From positions 53,709 through 117,708 of the forward strand of contig JAENYE010000006.1 in assembly GCA_016841955.1 (NCBI GenBank): a DNA stretch of 64,000 nucleotides. The letters are read 5' to 3'. Shown here piece after piece: positions 54,727 through 63,289 of this stretch (position 1 is its first letter; every line of letters begins with the position of its first letter). This DNA is from Methanobacteriota archaeon (GTDB lineage Archaea; Halobacteriota; Methanomicrobia; Methanomicrobiales; Methanoculleaceae). Under the pieces are notes generated by a model. It saw nothing but the letters and a program-made list of their open reading frames with translations, had not been told where the DNA came from and made no database searches. Made by a program: the position numbers and the translations under genes.

Positions 54727-55365
54727 TTACGTATCTTTGTCCTGAATGAGATGATCGAGATGAATTTTCTGGAGCATATCCTTGCAGTTTACCCTGAAAC
54801 TGCTGACGAGTTTCTCAACGTCCATCTCCTCCATGTTCTGGACGAGTGTGTCGACTTCGTCGTTCCCTGACTGAGACGCCTCGGCCGTCTCCTGCATGGA
54901 TTTTACTCCCGGCATAGGAATGCGATGCACCTCTGCGTGCGATCCCGGAAGGTGCTTCGACGAGGATGTCGCACCGGCCTTCCTCGGCCCGGCAGATGGT
55001 TTCGTCCCTCCCGAAGCAGCCTTACCCGACGACGGTCTTCCCTGTCTTCCGGTATCGGGATCTCCGGTCGCAAACGGGCGGTTGAATTCCAGGGCGAGTT
55101 TTACCTGTTCAGGCGTCAGAAGGTTCAGTTCTGCCGCCACTTCGGTCTCGTCGCCCTCCAGTATCGTATCCGGTACGTGCTGCCCCTTTATGTCCCCATA
55201 TTCGGCAAGCACCACCAGACCTTCGTTCAGCACCAGGGTAACACTCTCGCTGCCAAGGACGATCGTGCAGATCCCGGTAAACTGTGCTGAGTTCATCTCC
55301 TCCATCAGGGCACGGGATGTCGTGGACTTGAGAAGACGATGGAACCGACCGCGCGGCAGTTGCAT
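54727..55365 (-). CDS. FTG-domain protein with disordered linker (DUF2226-like)
   Basis: Unassigned 212-residue protein, first gene of the MinD transcript. Residues 1-95 form a small domain (MQLPRGRFHRLLKST, FTGICTIVL, LVLNEGLVVLAEYGDIKG, LEGDETEVAAELNLLTPEQ) like archaeal DUF2226 or bacterial DUF4388 proteins. A Gly/Ser/Lys/Pro-rich segment (about 97-140) is probably disordered, and a C-terminal helical tail (VEKLVSSFRVNCKDMLQKIHLDHLI) may bind a partner. The N-terminal domain resembles that of the roadblock protein at 48844. A TATA-like GATTTATG lies about 25 nt before the ATG, implying a very short leader. Confidence 0.6.
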   Translation of the reverse strand: MQLPRGRFHRLLKSTTSRALMEEMNSAQFTGICTIVLGSESVTLVLNEGLVVLAEYGDIKGQHVPDTILEGDETEVAAELNLLTPEQVKLALEFNRPFATGDPDTGRQGRPSSGKAASGGTKPSAGPRKAGATSSSKHLPGSHAEVHRIPMPGVKSMQETAEASQSGNDEVDTLVQNMEEMDVEKLVSSFRVNCKDMLQKIHLDHLIQDKDT

Positions 55366-55465
55366 TCAGACATCTTTAGTTCAGTAGTATGACATAAATC
55401 TTGCCATTTACATCTTCGGAAAAGAGCCCAATACGCACAGATTGGGATACTCTAACTGCGTACCA

Positions 55466-55942
55466 CTAAAAAATGCCTCCGGACACCCCGGCCCACTTCT
55501 GCAGGATCCCGAGGATCTCCTGCTCGGCAACCCGGACTCCTTCTTCTACCGCCGGGTCTATCTCCTGACTGAATGCCCGGATCTCGCCCACTTCAATTCC
55601 GATCGTCACAATCTCTGCGGCGTATCCGAGTTCGCGGGCTATCGCCACCACCTCTCCAATCCCTATGTCGTGAAATGCATATGCCGGAAGATCCCAGGAA
55701 GGCGGCGCTTCAAATGTGAGGACGTCGCCGATACGGTCGCCGATACCCACCATCGCATCGACGATCACCACCATCTCATACCCTTCCATCAGCGGGATCA
55801 GGCCAAAGCCCCCGGTGCCGCCATCGATCACGTCGACACCGGAGCATCGCCCTTCGAAGAGTCGCATCACCAGAATCCCCGCCCCGTCGTTTCCCATGAG
55901 GGGGTTCCCGCACCCGATGATACAGACCCGGTTCTTCTGCAT
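55466..55942 (-). CDS. Hydrogenase maturation endopeptidase (HybD/HycI type)
   Basis: Ni-dependent protease that trims the C-terminal tail of the hydrogenase large subunit after NiFe insertion. The 158-residue size is typical. CGNPLMGNDGAG near residue 11 holds the first metal-binding acid, VIVDAMVGIGD near 58 the second, and FHDIG near 89 the His. It precedes the hydrogenase/MinD block on the same strand by 100 nt, and the large subunit there has a cleavable 15-residue tail. Confidence 0.92.
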   Translation of the reverse strand: MQKNRVCIIGCGNPLMGNDGAGILVMRLFEGRCSGVDVIDGGTGGFGLIPLMEGYEMVVIVDAMVGIGDRIGDVLTFEAPPSWDLPAYAFHDIGIGEVVAIARELGYAAEIVTIGIEVGEIRAFSQEIDPAVEEGVRVAEQEILGILQKWAGVSGGIF

Positions 55943-56040
55943 GGTCTTCTTCCCTACCGATTATATCCGGCAAGGTACAAAATGGTACTGAAAACCCTTT
56001 GACCGTGAACTGTCAGTCCCGGGAGGGGGATGTGAGGCGT

Positions 56041-56835
56041 ATGATCCGTATCGTACCAAAACCGACCGATACGCCGGACGACAACTCGACCGGCGCTGTT
56101 ATACGGGAGCTGGAGAGAGCCGATGCCCCATACGGTATCCTCGACCTCGGTGCTATCGACCCCCTTGGCTCCGGGCTTGAGAACGAACTCGTATGGGTCT
56201 GCGGAATCCGGCAGGACGGGCATCAGTTCGAGACCCTGAACGTGCTCTCGCTCCATAACCGGGTGATCAACACACCCGCGAGCATCGTTGCCTGTGCATC
56301 CAAAGTGATGACGTCCGCTCTCCTTCTGCACAACGGGGTGCGGACACCGGAGACGGCCTATATGCGATCGGAGGCGCAGGCGCGTGACTTCCTTCTGCGG
56401 CACGGGAAGGTCGTCTATAAGCCGCTCTACGGGTATGACGGGAACGGTATCAGGCTGGTGACGCAGCCTGAAGACCTCGGACCGGGACCCTGGTACCTGC
56501 AGGAGTACGTGCAAAACGACCGGGACTTCCGTGTCTTCGTCCTCGGCGGAGAGGCCGTCGGCGCGATAGCCCGGGTATCTGAGGGTCTGATGCACAATAT
56601 CCACCAGGGCGGGATCGGCATGCCGGTCCCGATCGACGAGGAGATGCGCGCCATCGCCGAGGCGTCGGCGGCGGCGATCGGGATTGACTACTGCGGCGTC
56701 GACCTCCTCCGGGATCGGGAAGGCTACACGGTTCTTGAGGTGAACGGGACGCCGAACTGGCACTGCATGACGGCACCCATTCCGAAGCTGCTGGCAGCGT
56801 ACCTCATCGAGAGTGAGCGCGGGATACGTGCCTGA
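56041..56835 (+). CDS. ATP-grasp alpha-L-glutamate ligase (RimK/MptN/CofF-like)
   Basis: ATP-grasp ligase of about 264 residues adding glutamate to a carboxyl acceptor; in methanogens likely acceptors are tetrahydromethanopterin (MptN) or coenzyme F420 (CofF). VACASKVMTSALLLHNGVRTPETA near residue 90, VVYKPLYGYDGNGIRLV near 138, WYLQEYVQNDRDFRVFVLGGEAVGA near 164 and VLEVNGTPNW near the end trace the fold and its ATP/Mg sites. Starts at GTG 56032 (GGAGGGGG ahead) or ATG 56041 are both plausible. It is divergent from the hydrogenase protease. Confidence 0.82.
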   Translation: MIRIVPKPTDTPDDNSTGAVIRELERADAPYGILDLGAIDPLGSGLENELVWVCGIRQDGHQFETLNVLSLHNRVINTPASIVACASKVMTSALLLHNGVRTPETAYMRSEAQARDFLLRHGKVVYKPLYGYDGNGIRLVTQPEDLGPGPWYLQEYVQNDRDFRVFVLGGEAVGAIARVSEGLMHNIHQGGIGMPVPIDEEMRAIAEASAAAIGIDYCGVDLLRDREGYTVLEVNGTPNWHCMTAPIPKLLAAYLIESERGIRA

Positions 56836-56908
56836 GGAGAGGGGGAGAGCGGAGAGCTTCCGGCCCCCGGTACCGTCTTGGCGGGCGATACGTGGATCTC
56901 TGGCGTTC

Positions 56909-57193
56909 TCACTGGAGATACTCGATCTCTTTTAAGGTCTTCTCCGCAAGTTCCTTCATCCTGGCGGAGATCCGGCCCGATGACGAGAACTCCACATCCT
57001 TCATGGCGTTCGCGAGTTCCGTTCCGAGCACGAATATTGCATATTTATGTTCCATTTTGCTCTTATGCACCTGAGAAGGGTCTATTTTCAACGCATAATA
57101 CTGTGAGAATTTCAACTCCGGGTTCTGCAATTCGAAAAAGTCTTTAATCTCAGTAAGAATCCCATGTAAGGCTATTAACTCTTCCTTGTGCAT
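56909..57193 (-). CDS. UPF0058 family protein
   Basis: A 94-residue protein conserved in euryarchaea with no assigned function. It begins MHKEELIALHGILTEIKDFFE, the family signature, followed by HKSKMEHKYAIFVLGTELANAM and a basic C-terminal helix; probably all-helical. GGGAGAG directly ahead fixes the ATG at 57193. It lies between dnaG (upstream on the same strand, 63 nt) and the ATP-grasp gene. Confidence 0.88.
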   Translation of the reverse strand: MHKEELIALHGILTEIKDFFELQNPELKFSQYYALKIDPSQVHKSKMEHKYAIFVLGTELANAMKDVEFSSSGRISARMKELAEKTLKEIEYLQ

Positions 57194-57256
57194 ATTCTCT
57201 CCCAGAGATAAAAATAGTGGATATAAATATATATAAATTTGCACCCGGGATAGCCG

Positions 57257-58483
57257 TTATCCTATCTTTATAAGCCTGATGGACAGCGGGCGCTTTATAA
57301 TCCCCTTAAAATCCCGGGCAGCTACGAACTCGAGGTCCCTTCCGCCAAGTTGATCGAGGAGTTTCTGGTCGATGATGCGATCGACGACAATCCCTTCAAC
57401 GTCGCCGTTCAGGTTCTGGAGTGCGCCCTCGACATCGGTAGCGTTCGATTCCAGGAGGACGGTATAGTCCGGGGACAGGAACCGCGCGATTTTTTTGTCC
57501 CGGACGTCGGCCATGTGCTCGCCGAGCGTCGAGGGCGGCTTCTGGGTCTCCTCCCTCCCTGCTCTCTGCTGTTGTGACGGCTGCTCGTCTTCACCGGCAG
57601 GAACCCGTATCTCGGTGGGGTTCGCGTATGCAGGCAACCGCTCCCCTCCCTCCCCGTCGGGGAGCGGGGCGGTGATCACCTCCGCGGGCACTTTGTTCCG
57701 GAGCGCCTTGACGATCTCCTTGCGGCTCATCTCCTCGACGCTCTTTCCCCGCGGGCTGTACGCCACGAAGTCGATCTCGGCGACCTGGAGGAGCTCGCGG
57801 AGGATCAGTTCCCCGCCCCGGTCCCCGTCGAGCAGGGTCGTCGCGGTCTTCTGCGAGCAGAGGTCGATGATGATACGCGGGACGTTGGTTCCCTCGACCG
57901 CAACCGCGTTCTTGATCCCGTAGCGCAGCAGGTTGATGACGTCGGCCCGCCCTTCGACGATGATGATGGCGTCGGAGGCCATGACGTTCGGGCCTGCATG
58001 CACCCTCTCTTCACCGAGGTACTCGAGTTTCTCTATCCTGATGACTTCCCTGACCTCGTCCAGCAGGTCGTCGCTGTTGATAGCGCCTTCATCGAAGTCC
58101 TCGAGGAGGAGTTCTTTGGCGCGTTCGACGATCTTGCGCCGCTTGGTCACCCGGATATCCTCGATGCGGTCGACCTTCACGCGGGCCGTGCATGGCCCGA
58201 CCCGATCGATCGTCTCGAGCGACGATGCAAGGAGCGCGGTCTCCGCCCGGTCCAGTGAGGATGAGATGAGTATTTCGCCTTTCGTTTCTCCCCGCTTTGT
58301 GGTTATCTGAACGTCGATTCTGCCGACGCGACCGGTTCTCTGTAAATCGCGCAGGTCGAGGTCTTCGCCGAGTAAACCCTCGGTCTGGCCGAATATGGCA
58401 CCCACTACGTCGGGTTTATCGACCACCCCCTCGATCTGCAGAGTAAGATGAATGAGATACTTGGTAGTTTCTGGTGAATACAT
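57257..58483 (-). CDS. dnaG: Archaeal DnaG (TOPRIM primase/exosome subunit)
   Basis: Archaeal DnaG, associated with the RNA exosome and with primase-like activity. The 408-residue length is typical. MYSPETTKYLIHLTLQIEGVV opens the N-terminal domain; the TOPRIM domain has IIIVEGRADVINLLRYGIKNAVA near residue 176 (catalytic Glu) and LLDGDRGGELI near 220 (Asp-x-Asp). A C-terminal domain follows a Gln-rich linker. The ATG near 58483 is preferred to TTG 58561; a TATA-like GATATATAATTG at about 58562-58573 supports a leader of roughly 60 nt. Exact start should be read from the trace. Confidence 0.95.
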   Translation of the reverse strand: MYSPETTKYLIHLTLQIEGVVDKPDVVGAIFGQTEGLLGEDLDLRDLQRTGRVGRIDVQITTKRGETKGEILISSSLDRAETALLASSLETIDRVGPCTARVKVDRIEDIRVTKRRKIVERAKELLLEDFDEGAINSDDLLDEVREVIRIEKLEYLGEERVHAGPNVMASDAIIIVEGRADVINLLRYGIKNAVAVEGTNVPRIIIDLCSQKTATTLLDGDRGGELILRELLQVAEIDFVAYSPRGKSVEEMSRKEIVKALRNKVPAEVITAPLPDGEGGERLPAYANPTEIRVPAGEDEQPSQQQRAGREETQKPPSTLGEHMADVRDKKIARFLSPDYTVLLESNATDVEGALQNLNGDVEGIVVDRIIDQKLLDQLGGRDLEFVAARDFKGIIKRPLSIRLIKIG

Positions 58484-58741
58484 GGAGTCTTGCCCCCTTT
58501 TAGTGTAAATCTGATCGCCGTATGCCACACAGGTTTTCATGTGCGCGGGCATAGGGGTCAATTATATATCTAGGGTGCAATTACTTAAATCAGATGGCGA
58601 TCTGAACGCAAGATTTTTTAAACGTAAAATCCAAGAATACGGGCCTAAGAGGGTTGCATTTGAATTTATCTTTCAGTATAGTTCTTCCGTAATAAAAAAC
58701 CGCTTCATTCCGGTAATCCCGCTTCTTTCGCCCGCGCAAGA

Positions 58742-59059
58742 TCAGGCATCGGCGGCATTCAGGGATGCGACAACAGAGGATTTCGATAAGCCGGCGATCG
58801 CCACGGTCTTTGATGAAGACGTGTGCCCGCTGGCGATGCTCACGTCGGCGCGGGGTATGCCGAACGTCTCTGCGAGGAGGTCGATGATGGCGCGGTTCGC
58901 CTTCCCGCCGACGGCAGGGGCTGCCACCTGGCATCGAATACTCTTCCGCCACTCGTTGTAGCCGGCCGGAAACAAGGACCGCTTTGCACCTGCCGTAACA
59001 TCGAGCGTTATAATCACTCCGTGTGCGGCTTCGACGACGGCATCGGCATAAGGATCCAT
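58742..59059 (-). CDS. DUF167 (UPF0235) family protein
   Basis: A 105-residue YggU-type protein conserved across all domains, function unassigned. VTAGAKRSLFPAGYNEWRKSIRCQVAAPAVGGKANRAIIDLL and the SGHTSSSKTVAI segment are the family core, a compact alpha-beta fold. It lies on the minus strand between dihydroorotase and dnaG, with gaps too large to call an operon. Confidence 0.88.
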   Translation of the reverse strand: MDPYADAVVEAAHGVIITLDVTAGAKRSLFPAGYNEWRKSIRCQVAAPAVGGKANRAIIDLLAETFGIPRADVSIASGHTSSSKTVAIAGLSKSSVVASLNAADA

Positions 59060-59227
59060 AAGAAAAGACCTCTTGAATGGATGTCGCCCGGCACTAACGA
59101 TCGATGCTCACAGGCGGCTTGTGCCGGTCCTCACTCGATCGAACCCATATGCCAGGCGTGCCTGTCGCGCACCTGGGTTGTCCCGCGGATCATGTCCAGG
59201 CGTCTCGCCAGGTGATCACCCGGGGAC

Positions 59228-60517
59228 CTAAAGATGCGCTTTATCGGCCCTGTATTGTTTATTTTGCGAGGATAAATATCCTTGCCCGGGATACCACGCC
59301 ACACACGCCTCCCGGTAATCGCCGTGAGCGTAGGCCCGCACTCCCCCGACGACCACCTCTTCCGGGAAGACTGCATCGAGCCCCTCGAACGGCGACCAGC
59401 CGCACTTTGCGTGGAGGCACGAGGCGTCGATGCGGGTGATCTCGTCCGGGTAGAGGGCGAAGTCCGCCCGGTCGCCCGGCTCAAACCCTGCGCGCGGGAT
59501 GCCGAGGATGGCGGCAGGCCTCCACGATGTCTTCTCGATCACCGAGGCGAGGGTGATCCGCTTCTTCCTGACTGCCGCCATTAAGAGCGGCACCATCGTC
59601 TCGACCCCGGGGATACCGGAGGGAGCGGTCTCGAACGGCAGAGCTTTCTCGCGGAGCGTGTGCGGGGCATGGTCGGAGGCGATGACGTCGATCCTGTTCC
59701 AGCAGGACCAGAGACCGCGCCGGGTCTCTTCGTCCCTGAGCGGGGGGTTCACCCGGGCCCGGGTGTCGTCCGGATCGAACATCCCGTGCGAGAGGAAGAG
59801 GTGGTGCGGCGTCACCTCCACCGTGCCGCGTGCGGCCTCGATCGAGGCGGCGGTGCTGAGGTGGCAGAAGTGGAGCCTTATCGCGGCCGGAGCGAGGGCC
59901 GATACCTCCCGCACGGCGTGCGCCTCTCCGGCACCGGATCGTGCGCGGTCGTGTTCGGGGAGCGTTGCCGGCGCCTGACCGGAGACCTCCTCGGCGTGGA
60001 CCGTGACGAGTCCCCCAAGGGCGTGGATCCGGGCAAACAACCCTTTGAGGGTCTCAGGGTCGAGCCCCTCACCGTAGCTCGACGGTGCCGCGAAGGTCTC
60101 CCCGAACGCCAGCGCACCGGCATCCTGCATCCCGGCGAGATCGGCGTCCGGCAGAACGCCTGCGTTCACCGCAAACCCGCATACGGCCTGCTTCTCCGCC
60201 TCACGGATACGTGCCCGGAGGAGCTCGGGCGTGGTGATCGGGGGGACGGTGTTCGGCTGGTCGACCACGACCGTCACCCCGCCGGCGACCGCGCTCATTG
60301 TGCCCGTGTGCCAGTCCTCCTTCTCCGCCTGCACACCTCCCCGCATGTGGACGTGCATATCGACCGCTCCCGGGAGGCAGGTATACCTGCTGCAGTCGAT
60401 CGTCACTTCGGCACGCACCGGTGCCCCGACGTGCCGGACGATACCCCCTGCGACGACGATATCGGCGCGCCGTCCCGTCGGGAGCCCCACGTTCCGGAGC
60501 ACCAGATCGGCAGTCAC
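59228..60517 (-). CDS. pyrC: Dihydroorotase family amidohydrolase
   Basis: Closes carbamoyl aspartate to dihydroorotate in pyrimidine synthesis. The 429-residue protein has DMHVHMRG near residue 53 (Zn His55 and His57), VTVHAEE near 180, LHFCHLSTAAS near 215 and IASDHAPHT near 280 (catalytic Asp). The position usually holding the carboxylated lysine reads ALAFGETFAAPSS, with no Lys, as in some archaeal members, so the metal site may be mononuclear. GTG 60517 overlaps the upstream stop (GTGA). Confidence 0.87.
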   Translation of the reverse strand: MTADLVLRNVGLPTGRRADIVVAGGIVRHVGAPVRAEVTIDCSRYTCLPGAVDMHVHMRGGVQAEKEDWHTGTMSAVAGGVTVVVDQPNTVPPITTPELLRARIREAEKQAVCGFAVNAGVLPDADLAGMQDAGALAFGETFAAPSSYGEGLDPETLKGLFARIHALGGLVTVHAEEVSGQAPATLPEHDRARSGAGEAHAVREVSALAPAAIRLHFCHLSTAASIEAARGTVEVTPHHLFLSHGMFDPDDTRARVNPPLRDEETRRGLWSCWNRIDVIASDHAPHTLREKALPFETAPSGIPGVETMVPLLMAAVRKKRITLASVIEKTSWRPAAILGIPRAGFEPGDRADFALYPDEITRIDASCLHAKCGWSPFEGLDAVFPEEVVVGGVRAYAHGDYREACVAWYPGQGYLSSQNKQYRADKAHL

Positions 60518-61428
60518 CTGCAACACGCCTCCAGGTCGTCCCGGGTCGTGTAGTACACCTCGACCATGTAGGCGGGGCGGTAACGCGTCTTCGATTCGCG
60601 GAGCCCGGGCACGCCCATGTCGCACTCCCGGTTGACGTAGCGGTAGCGGTCCCGGAGCCCCGCCGCCGTCTCGGTCGTGATCACCTTGTAAATGCCCGGG
60701 TAGGTCTCGGGGAGCGCCTTCTCGAAGTGGACGACCGCCATATCCGCGTTGATCCTCCCGACTATCGATACCGCCCCGATGGTTCCGCCGATCCTGACGA
60801 TCCAGCCCTCAAGGCCGATGGTGAAGAAGTGGTTCACGGCGAAGAGGATGGCTTCTTTTTCGGCGGCGAGAATGGGCTCGGAGTCGCAGTCCCGCCATTC
60901 GCACCAGACGACCAGGAACTCCCAGACCTCATCGATGTTCTCTTGCGTGATCTCCTCGACCGTATACGCATACTCCCGCCCGAACCGGTTAACCTGGCGG
61001 CGGATGGTGGCATAGCCCTTCCCGGCGAGGTCGGCGAGGGCTTCGGTCCGGTAGATGTAGTCGAAGAAGTCCCGGTTTTCGTGCAGGGGAAGGGCCGGGT
61101 AGAGTTCCCGGATCAACGCTTCATTTACCGGATCCAGGATCCACAGGGGTGTGTCGCCGCCCTCCCTCGCCGCGAGGTCGATGACGTCCCCGACTAGATC
61201 CGGGTCCTTTGGGCCGATCGGCATGCGGAACGACGTTACGCCGTTGATGGTGCTTGAGAGGACGATCGACCCTTCGACGCTTGCAAAGCGGTAATTCGCG
61301 TAGTGGTTCCAGCAGACCATATTCGCAAACGTGTTGTCGCTGTGCACCTGGGGGAACTGCCGGTAGTGCTGTGAGAAGAGGTCGCGATCGTCCAGGCTCA
61401 CGGGTTTGAAGTCGGTAAATCTCAGCAT
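60514..61428 (-). CDS. DUF2156 (GNAT-fold, lysyltransferase-like) protein
   Basis: A 304-residue soluble protein with two GNAT-like halves, the DUF2156/LPG-synthase C-terminal type. Conserved pieces are HSDNTFANMVCWNHYANYRF near residue 29, DFFDYIYRTEALADLAGKGYATIRRQVNRF near 125, and FEKALPETYPGIYKVITTE near 235. In bacteria such domains transfer lysine or alanine from tRNA to phosphatidylglycerol; in methanogens the acceptor is unknown. It is translationally coupled to dihydroorotase and follows a GNAT gene by 3 nt. Confidence 0.8.
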   Translation of the reverse strand: MLRFTDFKPVSLDDRDLFSQHYRQFPQVHSDNTFANMVCWNHYANYRFASVEGSIVLSSTINGVTSFRMPIGPKDPDLVGDVIDLAAREGGDTPLWILDPVNEALIRELYPALPLHENRDFFDYIYRTEALADLAGKGYATIRRQVNRFGREYAYTVEEITQENIDEVWEFLVVWCEWRDCDSEPILAAEKEAILFAVNHFFTIGLEGWIVRIGGTIGAVSIVGRINADMAVVHFEKALPETYPGIYKVITTETAAGLRDRYRYVNRECDMGVPGLRESKTRYRPAYMVEVYYTTRDDLEACCR

Positions 61429-61431
61429 GCC

Positions 61432-61863
61432 TCACCAATCTTTCGGATACCATCGCATGGGTATGTGCCCCTCCATTCTCCGGAACCCCAGCGCGGTATA
61501 GAATGTTTCGGTCCCGGGTTCGGCGACAAGGGCGACCCAGGTGACACCTGCAGAGCTACAGTAATCCAGCAGCGTTGATAAGACCATCGTTCCGACGCCC
61601 CGGCTCCGGTACCCGGGGAGGACGACCAGGTCCTGGATGTAGGCGTCCGAGACCCCGTCCGAGATTACCCTGCCCATGCCGACCGCTCTGCCCGTTGCAG
61701 GGTCGACGGCGACGGCAAAGGCGAAACTCCCCGCGATGAGGGCCCGGAGTCCGGCAGGGTCCCATTCCTCGTTCCACCAGCCGCCCGCCCGGTAGAGGTC
61801 GGCGATCACCTCTACGTCCCAGACGTCTACCAGGCGGACCTCGATGCCTGCCTCCTCCGTCAT
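61432..61863 (-). CDS. GNAT family N-acetyltransferase
   Basis: Acetyl-CoA-dependent acyltransferase of about 143 residues, substrate unknown. IQDLVVLPGYRSRGVGTMVLSTLLDYC near residue 76 contains the acetyl-CoA pyrophosphate loop, and VALVAEPGTETFYTALGFRRMEG near 108 is the typical last motif. The ATG at 61863, with GGAGAGG upstream, is chosen over a GTG at 61893. It is the first gene of a run with DUF2156 and dihydroorotase. Confidence 0.85.
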   Translation of the reverse strand: MTEEAGIEVRLVDVWDVEVIADLYRAGGWWNEEWDPAGLRALIAGSFAFAVAVDPATGRAVGMGRVISDGVSDAYIQDLVVLPGYRSRGVGTMVLSTLLDYCSSAGVTWVALVAEPGTETFYTALGFRRMEGHIPMRWYPKDW

Positions 61864-61955
61864 CGTATCATGCCTCTCCATAAGACTGCTCACGGTGTTA
61901 TCGTATATGACAGGCGCAGGTCACCCGGGGCGGCGTAAAAAAGTGGGGCCATCTA

Positions 61956-62951
61956 CTAGCAGACACGCGGGACGGGATCGCCGATCGGCGGCTCTATGAA
62001 CCGTTCTCCTCCGATGGCGGTCCGCATGGTCACGTGGGAACCCTCGACGACCTCGCCGACGATCGCCGCATCCCGTCCGTAGGGATGCCCCCGGAGTGCC
62101 GCGAGGACAGCCTCCGCATCCTCGGGTGCGACCCCCATGATGACTTTGCCCTCGTTCGCCACCTCGAGGGGGTCGAGGCCGAGCATTCCGGCGGCGCTCC
62201 GGACGCTCGTCCGGAAGGGGAGGACCTCTTCCTCGATGACGACCCCGACACCGCTCTTTCTCGCCATCTCGTTGATGGCGTTCGCGAACCCACCGCGGGT
62301 GGGGTCTTTCATGGCGTGGATATCCCCGGCAGCGAGCGCCCGCTCGACGAGCGGCCAGAGGGGGGCGACGTCGGAATGAATCTGGCCGCCGAAGTCGAAC
62401 CCTTCGCGGTGGGCCATGATGGCGATGCCGTGGTCGCCGATGGTGCCGCTGACGATGATCGCATCGCCGGCCAAAAGACCGTTGTCCCGCACCACCCGCT
62501 CGGCGACGCCGATGCCGGCGGTGTTGATGACGATGTTATCAAGAGCGCTCCGCTCGAGGACCTTGGTGTCTCCCGTGACGAGGTTCGCCCCGCACTCGCC
62601 GAGTGCGGTATCCATCGATGCGACGATCCGCTCGAGGTCGGCGACCTCGAAGCCTTCGGGGATGACCATGCCGCACGAGAGCGCGATCGGCCGTCCGCCC
62701 ATCATCGCAAGGTCGTTGATGGTCCCGCAGACGGCGATACGCCCGATATCTCCGCCGGGGAAGAAGATTGGCGAGACGACGTGATTATCGGTCGTAAAAA
62801 CGATGTTCTGGCCGTTCAAGGGGATGATCGCGCCGTCGTCCAGCGACTCGAGCCCTATCCCGCCGGCGTTGTTGTGCTCAAGGTTGGTGATGATGCGCAG
62901 GAGCTCGCCCATCACCTCACCGCCGGCACCGTGCATGAGGTTGACTTTCAT
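61956..62951 (-). CDS. hypE: Hydrogenase maturation protein HypE
   Basis: Dehydrates the carbamoyl group on its C-terminal cysteine to make the cyanide ligands of the NiFe centre, using ATP. In the 331-residue protein MHGAGGEVMGELL near the start and DNHVVSPIFFPGGDIGRIAVCGTINDLAMMGG near 54 mark the PurM-like ATP fold; KDPTRGGFANAINEMA near 216 is conserved. It ends PRVC, the required terminal Cys331. The start overlaps the hypA stop (ATGA). Confidence 0.96.
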   Translation of the reverse strand: MKVNLMHGAGGEVMGELLRIITNLEHNNAGGIGLESLDDGAIIPLNGQNIVFTTDNHVVSPIFFPGGDIGRIAVCGTINDLAMMGGRPIALSCGMVIPEGFEVADLERIVASMDTALGECGANLVTGDTKVLERSALDNIVINTAGIGVAERVVRDNGLLAGDAIIVSGTIGDHGIAIMAHREGFDFGGQIHSDVAPLWPLVERALAAGDIHAMKDPTRGGFANAINEMARKSGVGVVIEEEVLPFRTSVRSAAGMLGLDPLEVANEGKVIMGVAPEDAEAVLAALRGHPYGRDAAIVGEVVEGSHVTMRTAIGGERFIEPPIGDPVPRVC

Positions 62952-63289
62952 TCTTCGTCCACTTCTATCTCGATATTGGTGACTACGATCTCCATTCCTG
63001 CAACGATCTCCGGGAGTTTCCCGCACCGGGGACAGGCAAACCGCTCGTCCCCCTCGTAGCCGCAGGAACAGCGGGTGCGCGCCTCGATGTCTCGGCACGA
63101 GAGCCTGGTCTCCGAGAAGAGCGGGTCATCCTCGATGATGACGTTGAAGAGGAATTCCACCTGCTCGGGGTTCACCATCGCCATCTTACCGACGTCCACA
63201 CAGACGCACTTCACCTCTTTTGCGCTGTTCTCCAGCGCCGCCCGGCGGGCGGTCGTGTAGATGTCGTAGGCGATGCTGTACTCGTGCAT
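62948..63289 (-). CDS. hypA: Hydrogenase nickel-insertion protein HypA
   Basis: Nickel chaperone for NiFe hydrogenase. In the 113-residue protein the nickel-binding His2 follows Met (MHEYSIAYDI), and a Zn site is formed by Cys74, Cys76, Cys86 and Cys89 (CSCG...CPRC). The first pair has C-x-C spacing instead of the usual C-x2-C, which is worth noting. Start overlaps the hypC stop by one base (TAATG), and the stop overlaps hypE. Confidence 0.94.
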   Translation of the reverse strand: MHEYSIAYDIYTTARRAALENSAKEVKCVCVDVGKMAMVNPEQVEFLFNVIIEDDPLFSETRLSCRDIEARTRCSCGYEGDERFACPRCGKLPEIVAGMEIVVTNIEIEVDEE

